Positions 28,058-36,725 are shown, counted from the stretch's first letter. The stretch: 64,000 bases of DNA from Prochlorococcus sp. AG-442-B03 (GCA_003212395.1 QCPU01000001.1:249761-313760); one strand, 5' to 3'. Notes: a model not told the origin generated them from the sequence alone. Numbers and translations: made by a program.

Positions 28058-29866
28058 ATGAATTTAATTTCAGTTATTAGTAATAATTTTGATGCGTTCA
28101 TAACGGTCTTAGTTTTAATCATGTCAATAATTTTGTTTGTTAAAAACACGATTGCACCAGAATTGACTGGCTTGTTATGTGTTGGAATATTTATAGCTAC
28201 AGGTGTTCTTTCTCCTGAAAAAGCATTGGCAGGATTTGGAAGTCCATCTTTAATTACTCTTATGGGTTTATTTGTAGTTTCATCTGCATTATTCAAAAGT
28301 GGTGCCTTAGATAGAGTAAGAGAATTGATTTCTTCTGAAAGAATTAAAACTTCAAGGAAATTAATTTCATTAATAGCTTTTTTGATTGGTCCAATATCTG
28401 GGATCGTACCTAATACTCCAGTAGTAGCTTCATTATTACCTTTATTTGAAGGTTGGTGTAAGAGGAGAAATATATCACCATCAAAAGTTTTATTACCTCT
28501 TTCTTTTGCTACTTTATTAGGCGGAACTTTAACATTATTGGGTAGTTCAGTAAATCTTCTTGTAAGTGATATTAGTCAACAATTAGGTTATGGAGCTTTA
28601 GAATTATTTAGTTTGACTGCAATTGGCATTCCTGTTTGGCTTGTAGGCACGATATATATGATCTTAGTTTCTGATATTCTTTTGCCGGATAGAGGCACGA
28701 ATAAAGACTTTAATAAAAATGGCGATATGAATATTTACTTTACTGAAGTAACTGTTCCCTCTGCATCAGAATTAGTTGGACAATCTCTTAGAAATAGTCG
28801 ATTACAAAGACGATTTGATGTTGACGTTTTAGAAGTGCAACGCAATGGAGAAGTCATTCTCCCTCCTTTGGCCGATAGAAAGATTGAACCGAATGATAGA
28901 TTAATAATTCGGGTGACAAGAGCAGACTTATTCAGATTACAGCAAGAACATACAATTTTATTAGGAGAGAAAAAAAGATCTTATGGCGTAGCTGATGTTT
29001 TCTCAGATGATCAAGGAACCAAAACCTTCGAAGCTTTATTGCCAGCCGGCTCAACTCTAGCTGGTGCAAGTTTGCGAGAATTAAGGTTCAGGCAGCGTCA
29101 TAATGCAACTGTTTTGGCACTGAGAAGAGGACAGAAAACTCTTCAAGAGAGATTAGGACAAACTGTTCTAAGGGCAGGTGACGTTTTATTATTGCAGGCG
29201 CCATTAGATTCAATAAGAGGTTTGCAATCAAGTAATGATTTGCTTATTTTAGATCAATTCGAAGATGATTTACCTGTCTTGATAAAAAAACCTATATCTA
29301 TTGCAATTGCCATAGGAATGGTGGTTTTGCCTTCGGTTTCTAATATTCCATTAGTAGGTTCAGTTCTTTTAGCAGTTATTGCTATGGTTGCTTTTGGATG
29401 TTTAAGACCTGCAGAGATACAAAAATCAATTAGGTTAGACGTTATTTTACTGTTGGGATCTCTATCATCTTTTAGCGTAGCTATGCAAGTAACAGGATTA
29501 TCAGATTTAATTGCGGTCAATCTAAACTTTGCTCTTAATGGAATGCCTTTGTATTTTGCACTAGTCGTAATTTTTGTATCGACAGTTATTCTTACACAAT
29601 TTATAAGTAATGCTGCTTCGGTTGCTCTGATTTTGCCTGTTGCTATTGAATTCTCAAATGTTTTAGGTATTTCACCAAGCGCTTTAATAATGCTTGTTTT
29701 ATTCGGTGCAAGTCAATCTTTCTTGACTCCAATGGGTTATCAAACAAATTTAATGGTTTATGGTCCTGGAAGATATAGATTTTTTGATATCGCAAAATAC
29801 GGAGCTGGATTAACACTTATAATGTCATTTATAGTGCCAGCATTGATAATTTTAAATTACGGATAA
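28058..29866 (+). CDS. SLC13/DASS-family permease with two RCK-C (TrkA-C) domains
   Basis: 602 residues. Hydrophobic spans fill residues ~1-215 and ~405-602, with the transporter hairpin segments (GPISGIVPNTPVVASLLP; TQFISNAASVALILPVA). Two TrkA-C/RCK-C modules occupy ~225-390 between them (FDVDVLEVQRNGEVI; HNATVLALRRGQKTLQERLG). Relatives carry sulfate or dicarboxylates with Na+; in cyanobacteria this layout is often annotated as Na+/sulfate transporter. KtrB follows after 5 bases and ktrA after that, so an ion-uptake operon is likely. Confidence 0.88.
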   Translation: MNLISVISNNFDAFITVLVLIMSIILFVKNTIAPELTGLLCVGIFIATGVLSPEKALAGFGSPSLITLMGLFVVSSALFKSGALDRVRELISSERIKTSRKLISLIAFLIGPISGIVPNTPVVASLLPLFEGWCKRRNISPSKVLLPLSFATLLGGTLTLLGSSVNLLVSDISQQLGYGALELFSLTAIGIPVWLVGTIYMILVSDILLPDRGTNKDFNKNGDMNIYFTEVTVPSASELVGQSLRNSRLQRRFDVDVLEVQRNGEVILPPLADRKIEPNDRLIIRVTRADLFRLQQEHTILLGEKKRSYGVADVFSDDQGTKTFEALLPAGSTLAGASLRELRFRQRHNATVLALRRGQKTLQERLGQTVLRAGDVLLLQAPLDSIRGLQSSNDLLILDQFEDDLPVLIKKPISIAIAIGMVVLPSVSNIPLVGSVLLAVIAMVAFGCLRPAEIQKSIRLDVILLLGSLSSFSVAMQVTGLSDLIAVNLNFALNGMPLYFALVVIFVSTVILTQFISNAASVALILPVAIEFSNVLGISPSALIMLVLFGASQSFLTPMGYQTNLMVYGPGRYRFFDIAKYGAGLTLIMSFIVPALIILNYG

Positions 29867-29871
29867 ATAAA

Positions 29872-31275
29872 GTGAAATTTACGAGTAATGTTTATAGGTT
29901 AAAAGATGCTTACAAAAAGCTATCCGTACCACAATTTACAATTGTTACAGGCTTTTTTATTATTTGCTTTGGAACTTTAATTTTGAGTTCTCCATTATGC
30001 TCATCTTCAAAGGTTGGGTTGTGGGAAGCATTTTTTACATCTACTTCTGCTATAACCGTTACTGGCTTAACCATAATAGATATTGGTGTTGATTTAAATT
30101 TCTTTGGCCAAGTTTTCTTGGCATTTATGCTTTTATCAGGTGGTCTAGGATTAATGGCTATTACGACATTTTTACAAGGGTTTGTTGTAAAGGGGACAAA
30201 GCTAAGAACTAGATTAGACAAAGGAAAGACTTTAGATGAATTCGGAGTTGGAGGAATTGGTCGAACTTTTCAAAGCATTGCTATTACTGCGATAAGTATC
30301 ATATCCTTGGGCGCAATTGTTTTATATTCTTTTGGATTCGTAGATATTCAGAATAATTGGGAAAGACTTTGGTCTTCGATTTTTCACAGCATATCTGCAT
30401 ATAATAATGCTGGATTTTCTTTAAGGTCAAATAGTCTTCAAGACTACAGAACAAATTATTTGGTTAATAGTGTTTTTGTTTTTCTAATTGTTATGGGTGG
30501 ATTGGGATGGCGGGTTATTGATGATATTTGGAGTAATAAAAATAATCTTTCTTATAAAAAATTAACCCTTCATTCTAGATTAGTTATTAGGACGAGCTTA
30601 TCTCTAATATTATTTGGATCATTAGGATTTTTTATCACTGAATCATTGTTAAATAGTCAATTTTTTAATGATTTGAATTTGTTTGAACGGTTATTGTCAT
30701 CAATCTTTGAAACAGTAAGTGCAAGAACTGCAGGATTTACAAATTATCCAATCTCTTTGAACTCCATATCAGATACTGGCCTATTGTTGTTAATGACTTT
30801 GATGTTTATTGGAGCAAGTACTGGAGGTACTGGTGGAGGCATAAAAACAACTACATTTATTGCTTTAATGGCTGCAACTAGATCAACTTTAAGAGGTCAG
30901 AAAGATGTAATTATTAGTAATAGATTAATTTCAGATAAAGTTATTCTAAAGGCAGTTGGAATCACAGTTGGATCTTTGCTTTTTGTGCTTTTAATGGCAA
31001 TGCTGCTTAGTACAACTAATACTTTTGTTAAGAAAGAATCTTTCACATTCTTAGAAATTCTGTTCACTTGTATATCTGCATTTGCAACTGTTGGTTTTGA
31101 TATTGGTTTAACAGCAAAATTAAATCATTTTGGCCAATTTATTCTTATAGTCGGAATGTTTGTAGGCAGACTTGGTATCCTTCTGCTTTTAAGTGCACTT
31201 TGGCAGGCTCTTTATAAGAGTACAATAGATAGACAAAAAAGAATTGGCTATCCTAGGGCTGATCTTTATGTTTAG
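29872..31275 (+). CDS. ktrB: Potassium uptake channel subunit KtrB (TrkH family)
   Basis: 467 residues from a GTG start. Membrane subunit of the Na+-dependent Ktr K+ uptake system. The four P-loop filter regions are visible: STSAITVTGL, SAYNNAGFSL, SARTAGFTNYP and SAFATVGFDIGL, each with the central Gly. The gating-loop GASTGGTGGGIKT lies between the third and fourth. It lies between the SLC13 permease gene and ktrA with very short gaps. Confidence 0.95.
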   Translation: MKFTSNVYRLKDAYKKLSVPQFTIVTGFFIICFGTLILSSPLCSSSKVGLWEAFFTSTSAITVTGLTIIDIGVDLNFFGQVFLAFMLLSGGLGLMAITTFLQGFVVKGTKLRTRLDKGKTLDEFGVGGIGRTFQSIAITAISIISLGAIVLYSFGFVDIQNNWERLWSSIFHSISAYNNAGFSLRSNSLQDYRTNYLVNSVFVFLIVMGGLGWRVIDDIWSNKNNLSYKKLTLHSRLVIRTSLSLILFGSLGFFITESLLNSQFFNDLNLFERLLSSIFETVSARTAGFTNYPISLNSISDTGLLLLMTLMFIGASTGGTGGGIKTTTFIALMAATRSTLRGQKDVIISNRLISDKVILKAVGITVGSLLFVLLMAMLLSTTNTFVKKESFTFLEILFTCISAFATVGFDIGLTAKLNHFGQFILIVGMFVGRLGILLLLSALWQALYKSTIDRQKRIGYPRADLYV

Positions 31276-31293
31276 GATTGACTGAGTTTTATT

Positions 31294-31998
31294 ATGGCTG
31301 ATTGGTGGCAGTGGTCTCAAAAGAGAGAAAAAGAAGCCCTCACTTTTGCAGTTGTCGGCGTTGGAAGATTTGGAACTGCTGTTTGTAGAGAACTTATAAA
31401 TAATGGTGCGGATGTTTTGGCTGCCGATTACTCGGAAAAAGCTATTGATGATTTGAGACAATTGGAACCTTCCATAGAAGCTAGAGTTGTAGATTGTACT
31501 GATGAAGAGTCTATGAAGGAATCTGGAATACTTGAAATGAATACTGTTGTGGTAGGTATAAGTGAACCTATTGAAGCAAGTATAACTACGACACTTATTG
31601 CTAAAGATAGTGAAGGTAGCAAAGTGAAAAGAGTGATAGCAAGAGCTACGAGTGATTTGCACGAAAAAATGTTAAAAAGAGTAGGTGCAGATAAAGTTGT
31701 TTTCCCATCTAGGATGCAAGGAGAAAGATTAGGTTTAGAACTAGTAAGACCAAACCTAATCGAAAGATTGGAACTAGATAATCAAACTGGTATAGATGAA
31801 ATAACTGTTCCAGAGGAATTTATTGGAAGATCTTTAAGAGATTTAAATTTGAGGAAAAATTATTTAGTAAATGTACTTGCAGCAGGACCTGCTGAAGAGT
31901 TAACAGTTAATCCTCCAGCAAAATATATTTTGGAAAGAGGAAATATTTTGGTTGTCATGGGTAAAACTGTAGATTTACAGAAATTGCCTCAAAATTAA
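31294..31998 (+). CDS. ktrA: Ktr/Trk regulatory subunit KtrA
   Basis: 234 residues. Cytosolic RCK-N domain with nucleotide site VVGVGRFGTAVCRELINNG and acidic DYSEKAID, then an RCK-C domain (GIDEITVPEEFIGRSLRDL). It forms the octameric ring that gates KtrB in response to ATP/ADP or NAD(H). It begins 18 bases after ktrB. Confidence 0.95.
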   Translation: MADWWQWSQKREKEALTFAVVGVGRFGTAVCRELINNGADVLAADYSEKAIDDLRQLEPSIEARVVDCTDEESMKESGILEMNTVVVGISEPIEASITTTLIAKDSEGSKVKRVIARATSDLHEKMLKRVGADKVVFPSRMQGERLGLELVRPNLIERLELDNQTGIDEITVPEEFIGRSLRDLNLRKNYLVNVLAAGPAEELTVNPPAKYILERGNILVVMGKTVDLQKLPQN

Positions 31999-32004
31999 TT
32001 ATTT

Positions 32005-32307
32005 TTAATCAGATTTTTTATAGTATCTAATTCTTTGCGGAGCTCTTTTTAATCTTCTGACGCTTTGTTTTTCAAGTTCATCTCTAAATTTATCAGTATT
32101 TAAATTATTTTCTGAAACAGGTAATTTACTTTCTTTTTCGAAATATTTTTTTATACCCTCTTGTATTAACACTTTTGCCATATTACTTACTGTCCTAGAT
32201 TCATTATCGGCCAAAATAGATAATTGCTCACATATTAATTCTGGAAGAACTACCTGAATTCTGGGGGATTTAGGCTTCCCATTAGTTGAGTTTTGGCGGG
32301 TAGCCAT
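32005..32307 (-). CDS. Ribbon-helix-helix (CopG-like) DNA-binding protein
   Basis: 100 residues. Residues ~14-55 (SPRIQVVLPELICEQLSILA then ESRTVSNMAKVLIQEGI) match the beta-strand/helix/helix pattern of ribbon-helix-helix regulators. The C-terminal tail is basic (RRLKRAPQRIRYYKK). It probably binds DNA as a dimer. The upstream region shared with a divergent small gene contains an 8-bp inverted repeat overlapping both likely -10 elements, suggesting autoregulation. No toxin-like partner is adjacent. Confidence 0.75.
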   Translation of the reverse strand: MATRQNSTNGKPKSPRIQVVLPELICEQLSILADNESRTVSNMAKVLIQEGIKKYFEKESKLPVSENNLNTDKFRDELEKQSVRRLKRAPQRIRYYKKSD

Positions 32308-32337
32308 GAGTCAAAGTTGATAACTGTTACTTATTAG

Positions 32338-32374
32338 TATACACAGTTAGTCAAGGATACTATCTTTGTGTATA
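32338..32374. promoter_or_regulatory. Inverted repeat overlapping divergent promoters
   Basis: Arms TATACACA and TGTGTATA separated by 21 bases. The leftward -10 candidate TATACT overlaps the left arm and the rightward -10 candidate TATATT overlaps the right arm. It is a candidate operator for the ribbon-helix-helix protein transcribed leftward from here. Confidence 0.45.
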
Positions 32375-32424
32375 TTATTAGTAAGGAAATTTATGTCCGT
32401 ATCAATTAATTGTTTTATTGTCCC

Positions 32425-32763
32425 ATGAAAAATTCAAGAAAAATTGATTCTCCTAAAAGGTCGATAATTGATAAACCGAAAAAAAAATTAGTCAATTCTT
32501 ATTCTCACGATAATGAAAATAGTGACGTTTTGGTATCAGCTGTAATTAGTCCATATTTGTTAACTCATCTTCACCAAATTCTTCAGCAGTCAGAGTATTA
32601 TGCTCAAAAAGATGGTAGAAAATCTCATGCAGCTAACTTTGCAAAACTTAGAAAAGTTTTATGTTTAGACGCAAGAAGTATGGCAGATGCCTCTGCAAAA
32701 GAGATAAAAGATGTGGATAATGATTTATCTAAAAATAAATATAATGAAAAAAATGTAGCTTGA
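32425..32763 (+). CDS. Conserved hypothetical protein, 112 aa
   Basis: Not recognised. From the ATG (MKNSRKIDSPKR) the first ~30 residues are basic and likely disordered. The middle is helical and well-formed (VISPYLLTHLHQILQQSEYYA, then HAANFAKLRKVLCLDARSMA). No membrane span or signal. Divergent from the ribbon-helix-helix gene, with a shared promoter region, and followed by another small gene on the same strand. Confidence 0.65.
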   Translation: MKNSRKIDSPKRSIIDKPKKKLVNSYSHDNENSDVLVSAVISPYLLTHLHQILQQSEYYAQKDGRKSHAANFAKLRKVLCLDARSMADASAKEIKDVDNDLSKNKYNEKNVA

Positions 32764-32797
32764 AGTAATAATCTATTAATAAATAGATTTTAAAAAA

Positions 32798-33028
32798 ATG
32801 TCCAGTAATGCTGAAAAGCTCTATAAGTTAATAGCCAACGATTCCAAAAAGAAACAAAGTCTGTTTATGACAGCCTTAACTAATCCCAAAAAAGCCTTAG
32901 ATAAAATATGCGATATTGGCAACGAGTTAAATATTTCTGTGACTAAAGAAGAGGTTATTGAATATTTGAGTACTATTGATGATGAGGCAACTAAAATGTG
33001 GTTAGTCAAGGCTCGAGGAGGTCTTTAG
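32798..33028 (+). CDS. Small helical protein, 76 aa, possibly Nif11-like
   Basis: A charged, helical protein. The pattern of an N-terminal helix, NPKKALDKICDIGNELNISVTKEEVIEYL and a C-terminal ...KARGGL loosely resembles Nif11-type leader domains (helix, then 'a-x-e-x-g-x-x-x-t-x-e-e'). The match is by eye and weak. It ends directly after the Gly-Gly-Leu, so there is no core peptide. Its last 23 bases overlap the convergent small membrane protein gene. Confidence 0.6.
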   Translation: MSSNAEKLYKLIANDSKKKQSLFMTALTNPKKALDKICDIGNELNISVTKEEVIEYLSTIDDEATKMWLVKARGGL

Positions 33029-33182
33029 TAAAAGGTTTCGAATAATTATTATTTGTACTAGGAATAGGTTTTATTCTTTTGTTGTAGCCACCTCCTCCAG
33101 CCAAAGTCCAAAAAAACCAATAACTTGGAATTGCAAGAGCTGCAGCTATGAAAATCACTACAATTTGTTCTATTCTTTTCAT
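33006..33182 (-). CDS. Small single-span membrane protein, 58 aa
   Basis: 58 residues: KR-E start, one hydrophobic helix (IVVIFIAAALAIPSYWFFWTLAG), a GGGG turn and a basic/polar tail (YNKRIKPIPSTNNNYSKPF). The positive N-terminus followed by a clean helix and Gly loop looks like a real membrane microprotein. Function unknown. It overlaps tail-to-tail with the 76-residue gene. Confidence 0.65.
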   Translation of the reverse strand: MKRIEQIVVIFIAAALAIPSYWFFWTLAGGGGYNKRIKPIPSTNNNYSKPFTKDLLEP

Positions 33183-33254
33183 GATTTAATTTTATTCCAC
33201 AAAATATTTTTTAGTAAATAAGCCACAGATTTTGTAAATTCTATTTTTAATAAA

Positions 33255-34880
33255 GTGATTAGATTTGAAGGTGTAAGCAAAATTTATTCTACAGATGTTG
33301 TTTTAAAAAATATTAGTTGGGAGATTAAGAAAGGAGAAAAAGTTGGCTTAGTTGGATCTAATGGTGCAGGTAAATCAACCCAATTTAAGATTTTAATTGG
33401 AGAGGAAGAGCAAACAAGTGGAACGATCATCAAAGAGGGAAATCCTAAAATTGCCCATTTAAAGCAAGAGTTTGATTGTAATTTGAATTTTTCAGTGAGA
33501 CAGGAATTAGAAAGTTCTTTTAAAGATATACAAATTGTTGCCATTAAACTTTTAGAAATTGAGAATAAAATGAAATCGTTGGATATAAAAAAAAATTCCG
33601 ATGAACTTGGAGTATTTGTAAATCAACTCGCAAAATATCAAGCAAAATTTGAAGCTTTAGGTGGTTATAAAATGCAATCTGATGTAGAAAAAATATTACC
33701 AAAATTAGGCTTTTCTAATGAAGATGCTGATAAATTAGTTGGCAATTTCTCAGGTGGTTGGCAGATGAAAGTTGCACTTGGAAAAATAATCTTACAAAAA
33801 CCTGATTTACTTTTACTTGATGAACCAACCAATCATTTAGATTTAGAAACTATTTTTTGGCTGGAAGAATATCTGTCTTCGCTTAAGATTGCAGTTATTA
33901 TTATTAGCCATGATCGATATTTCTTAGATAAATTATGTAAAAAAATAATTTTTGTAGATAGAGGAACCTCTGAAACATATAATGGGAACTATTCTTTTTT
34001 TGTTGAACAGAAATCTTTGAATGAAGAAACACAAAATAAGGCATATCAATTACAACAAAAAGAAATTGAGTTACAGAAGAGGTATATAGATAGATTTAGA
34101 GCTAGTGCAACTAGAAGTTCTCAAGCTAAGAGTAGAGAAAACCAATTAAAAAAGATTTCTAAAATTGAGGCTCCTATAGCAAAATCAAAAAGTCCTGTTT
34201 TTAATTTCCCAGAGTGCCCTCGCTCAGGAAAATCTGTGCTAAATATCAAAAATTTGTCTCATAGTTTTGAAGATAAAATTCTTTTTTTAGATATTAATTT
34301 AAAGATTTCTTCTGGGGATAAAATAGCAATATTGGGACCTAATGGCTGCGGCAAATCAACATTGCTCAAAATTATTATGAAAAAAATATCTCCTGAAATT
34401 GGAGAAATTAATCTTGGTAAACATAATATAATGACTAGCTATTATGAGCAGAATCAGGCTGAAGCACTTTCACTTGAGACAAGGGTTATTGATTTAATAT
34501 ATGATAAGTCTCCAGAATGGTCACAAAAAAAAGTTAGAACATTTTTAGGGGGTTTTGGCTTTCAAAATGAAACTGTTTTTAAATATATTAAGCAACTCAG
34601 TGGGGGAGAAAAGGCAAGATTAGCATTGGCGCTCATGATTATTAATCCTAGTAATTTCCTCCTTTTGGACGAACCAACTAATCATTTGGATCTGCAATCT
34701 AAGGAAAACTTAGAAATAGCAATTAAAAATTATAAAGGTTCATTATTAATCATTTCTCATGATCGGTATTTTATTTCAAAGGTTGCAAATAGAATTATTG
34801 AAATTAAAGATTCAAAGTTATTTTCATATGATGGTAATTACGAATATTTTTTAGAGAAAACTAAAAGCCAAAAAATTTGA
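33255..34880 (+). CDS. ABC-F family ATPase
   Basis: 541 residues from a GTG start, no membrane segment. Two ABC domains: the first has Walker A GSNGAGKST, signature FSGGWQMKVAL and Walker B LLLLDEPTNHLDLE; the second has [22 protein letters not shown] and FLLLDEPTNHLDLQ. A charged linker with RASATRSSQAKSRENQLKK between them is the P-site tRNA interaction motif region of ABC-F proteins. These act on ribosomes to relieve stalling or gate elongation. The exact subgroup (Uup, EttA, YdiF) cannot be fixed by eye. Confidence 0.93.
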   Translation: MIRFEGVSKIYSTDVVLKNISWEIKKGEKVGLVGSNGAGKSTQFKILIGEEEQTSGTIIKEGNPKIAHLKQEFDCNLNFSVRQELESSFKDIQIVAIKLLEIENKMKSLDIKKNSDELGVFVNQLAKYQAKFEALGGYKMQSDVEKILPKLGFSNEDADKLVGNFSGGWQMKVALGKIILQKPDLLLLDEPTNHLDLETIFWLEEYLSSLKIAVIIISHDRYFLDKLCKKIIFVDRGTSETYNGNYSFFVEQKSLNEETQNKAYQLQQKEIELQKRYIDRFRASATRSSQAKSRENQLKKISKIEAPIAKSKSPVFNFPECPRSGKSVLNIKNLSHSFEDKILFLDINLKISSGDKIAILGPNGCGKSTLLKIIMKKISPEIGEINLGKHNIMTSYYEQNQAEALSLETRVIDLIYDKSPEWSQKKVRTFLGGFGFQNETVFKYIKQLSGGEKARLALALMIINPSNFLLLDEPTNHLDLQSKENLEIAIKNYKGSLLIISHDRYFISKVANRIIEIKDSKLFSYDGNYEYFLEKTKSQKI

Positions 34881-34990
34881 TTACTTTTAACAAAATTTAC
34901 AATTGGCTAAGTACGATCACTCATTTATCTTTACATAGTTTACCGTCGTTGATTAATCTTAAAAATAAAAAATAAGTTTTAATAATTTAC

Positions 34991-35125
34991 ATGAAAAATT
35001 ATCAATTCCATGAAAAACATTTTCAAATTTCTGATCCTATTGAAAGTTATTTTGAATGCATTACTACCTGCGATATTAGGGACGGTATATGTATTTCTAG
35101 GTGTGTGGAAATATTAAAAAAAAAT
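34991..35125 (+). CDS. Cys-rich microprotein, 44 aa, probable C-terminal frameshift
   Basis: The frame from ATG reads MKNYQFHEKHFQISDPIESY followed by ECITTCDIRDGICISRC, a CX3C-X6-CX3C arrangement typical of a metal-binding or disulfide-paired hairpin. It then ends abruptly in GNIKKK. In another frame the same DNA continues VEILKKNDS before a stop, a more natural helical ending after the last Cys. The junction is a tgtg dinucleotide run, so a 2-base slip is plausible. Function unknown. Confidence 0.5.
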
Positions 35126-35139
35126 GACAGTTAAATCTT

Positions 35140-36288
35140 CTAGTTATTTCTTAGATTAGTTATATCAGTCGGTATTACTTTTAATTTAATTAATTTATTT
35201 TTACGGTTCAATAATATATTTATTTGTTTATTGATACCATTTTTACTTATTTGATCTATAACATCTGATGCTTTTTCAATATCTTTATTACCTACTTTTA
35301 TTATGATATCGTCTATCATAATTCCACTCTGTTCAGCGGGACTGCTCGGTATTATATATCCAACTTTTACTACATTATTTTTCCCCTCAGAATTACTTTC
35401 TTCTATTAGGCTAATCCCAATCATAGGATGTATTACTTTTCCATTTTTTATTAGTTGATAGGCGATTTCCTTAGCTTTATTAATTGGGATTGCGAAACTT
35501 AAACCCGCTCCTGGACCTGATCTTATCAAGGTATTAATACCGATTACTTCTCCATCGCTATTTAATAGTGGACCTCCAGAATTACCAGGATTAATAGCGG
35601 CGTCTGTTTGAATCAGTTCAAGTTTTTTATCATATATCCCTAATTGATTGACGTTTCTATTTAGATTACTAATAATTCCAAGCGTAACTGTGTTTTCTAG
35701 TCCGAATGGATTTCCAACTGCGATAGCCCAATCACCAACTTTAATCTTTGCCGAATCGCCCAATTGTGCTTTTGGCCAAGGTCCTTTGCCTTCAATCTTT
35801 AAGACAGCTAAATCAGTAAAAAAGTCTTGCCCTACAAGTTTTGCATTTAATTTTTTGCCATTGGTTAAACCAACAATCACCTTATCTGATCTATTCACAA
35901 CATGAGCATTAGTCATTACAAGTCCATCTGCAAATAAAAATCCACTTCCTTGGTTTTGCTCAATCCTTGGTCGATTGTTATTAGGTAAATCTAATCCAAA
36001 AAATCTTTCAAAATATGGGTCTAGATATAATTGAGAATTTCTTGGAAATTTCCTTTTTTTAACATATCTTTGAGTATCAATTGTTACCACGGCGGGACCT
36101 GTTCTTTCAACAGCTTTACTTATGAAAGATTTGTTTGAATTTAAATCAACTTCATTAATATTTGCTTCACTTATTGATTGGGATATTACTTTTGTGGGAT
36201 ATGTTGTAATGCCCAATGTAATTAATGAAGTGAGTAATAATAGCTTTTGCATGTATCTTTTCAATTTTGATTTTCTTATGATTTTCAA
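35140..36288 (-). CDS. HtrA/Deg-family serine protease with PDZ domain
   Basis: 382 residues. Basic N-terminus and hydrophobic stretch (KLLLLTSLITLGITTYP) form a signal or anchor, so it acts in the periplasm or lumen. Protease triad His129 (TNAHVV), Asp159 (TDLAVLKI) and Ser237 (NPGNSGGPL). One C-terminal PDZ domain (VGYIIPSSPAEQSGIMIDDII) from ~300. HtrA proteases clear damaged envelope proteins and matter under light stress. A second ATG (MQKLLLL) 12 codons in could be the true start. Confidence 0.95.
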   Translation of the reverse strand: MKIIRKSKLKRYMQKLLLLTSLITLGITTYPTKVISQSISEANINEVDLNSNKSFISKAVERTGPAVVTIDTQRYVKKRKFPRNSQLYLDPYFERFFGLDLPNNNRPRIEQNQGSGFLFADGLVMTNAHVVNRSDKVIVGLTNGKKLNAKLVGQDFFTDLAVLKIEGKGPWPKAQLGDSAKIKVGDWAIAVGNPFGLENTVTLGIISNLNRNVNQLGIYDKKLELIQTDAAINPGNSGGPLLNSDGEVIGINTLIRSGPGAGLSFAIPINKAKEIAYQLIKNGKVIHPMIGISLIEESNSEGKNNVVKVGYIIPSSPAEQSGIMIDDIIIKVGNKDIEKASDVIDQISKNGINKQINILLNRKNKLIKLKVIPTDITNLRNN

Positions 36289-36333
36289 AAGTTTTAAGAC
36301 ACTATATTTAATTTAATTTTAATATAACTACTA

Positions 36334-36370
36334 AATAAATAAATTTAATCTGGAGAATAATTTATTTATT
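36334..36370. promoter_or_regulatory. 12-bp perfect inverted repeat upstream of htrA-like gene
   Basis: Arms AATAAATAAATT and AATTTATTTATT with a 13-base spacer, in the gap between the leftward HtrA gene and the rightward DUF2973-like gene. All arm bases are A or T, so chance is less remote than the length suggests. It could be an operator or a leader hairpin. Confidence 0.3.
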
Positions 36371-36438
36371 CAAAATAGCTAATTTTCTTTTTTTCGGGCT
36401 ATGATATTAGAAAAATTACCAATTGATTTATAGTTTTG

Positions 36439-36702
36439 ATGACTATTTTATTTCCAATCATATATTCTGCCGCCTTAACTTATTTAGTGTGGAAAGCTTT
36501 TAAAGTAATGTCTAATGGATGGGGAATATCTGATAATAAAAAAACACGTTTCAGTTCTTCCAGTTTTAAACAACAAAAGTACACAATTCATCCAGAACTT
36601 TTAGATAAATCAGGAAATATAACTGAAGAGGAGCTATTAACAGTAAGATTTTCGAATGACAATGACTCTACATTAGAAGAAAAGGGTTCAACAACTGACT
36701 AA
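36439..36702 (+). CDS. DUF2973-like small membrane protein
   Basis: 87 residues from ATG (a TTG lies one codon before). One N-terminal hydrophobic helix (ILFPIIYSAALTYLVWKAF), a polar linker and the block YTIHPELLDKSGNITEEELL, which resembles the HPELLD-x-x-G-x-x-x-x-E-x-L signature I associate with cyanobacterial DUF2973. Function unknown. It is followed 23 bases later by another small conserved gene on the same strand. Confidence 0.75.
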   Translation: MTILFPIIYSAALTYLVWKAFKVMSNGWGISDNKKTRFSSSSFKQQKYTIHPELLDKSGNITEEELLTVRFSNDNDSTLEEKGSTTD

Positions 36703-36725
36703 TCAAATTAAATTTTAGGAGAAAA

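Noticed and set aside
31189..31662. Leftward frame of 157 codons rich in Ser, Phe and Tyr
   Set aside because: Antisense to ktrB/ktrA, with composition typical of a shadow of AT-rich coding DNA.
35010..35132. Hydrophobic 40-residue frame (MKNIFKFLILLKVILNAL…) overlapping the Cys-rich microprotein
   Set aside because: The Cys-containing frame has a patterned CX3C pair and a soluble, protein-like N-terminus, so the hydrophobic reading is more likely its shadow. Its last residues may be the displaced C-terminus of the Cys protein.
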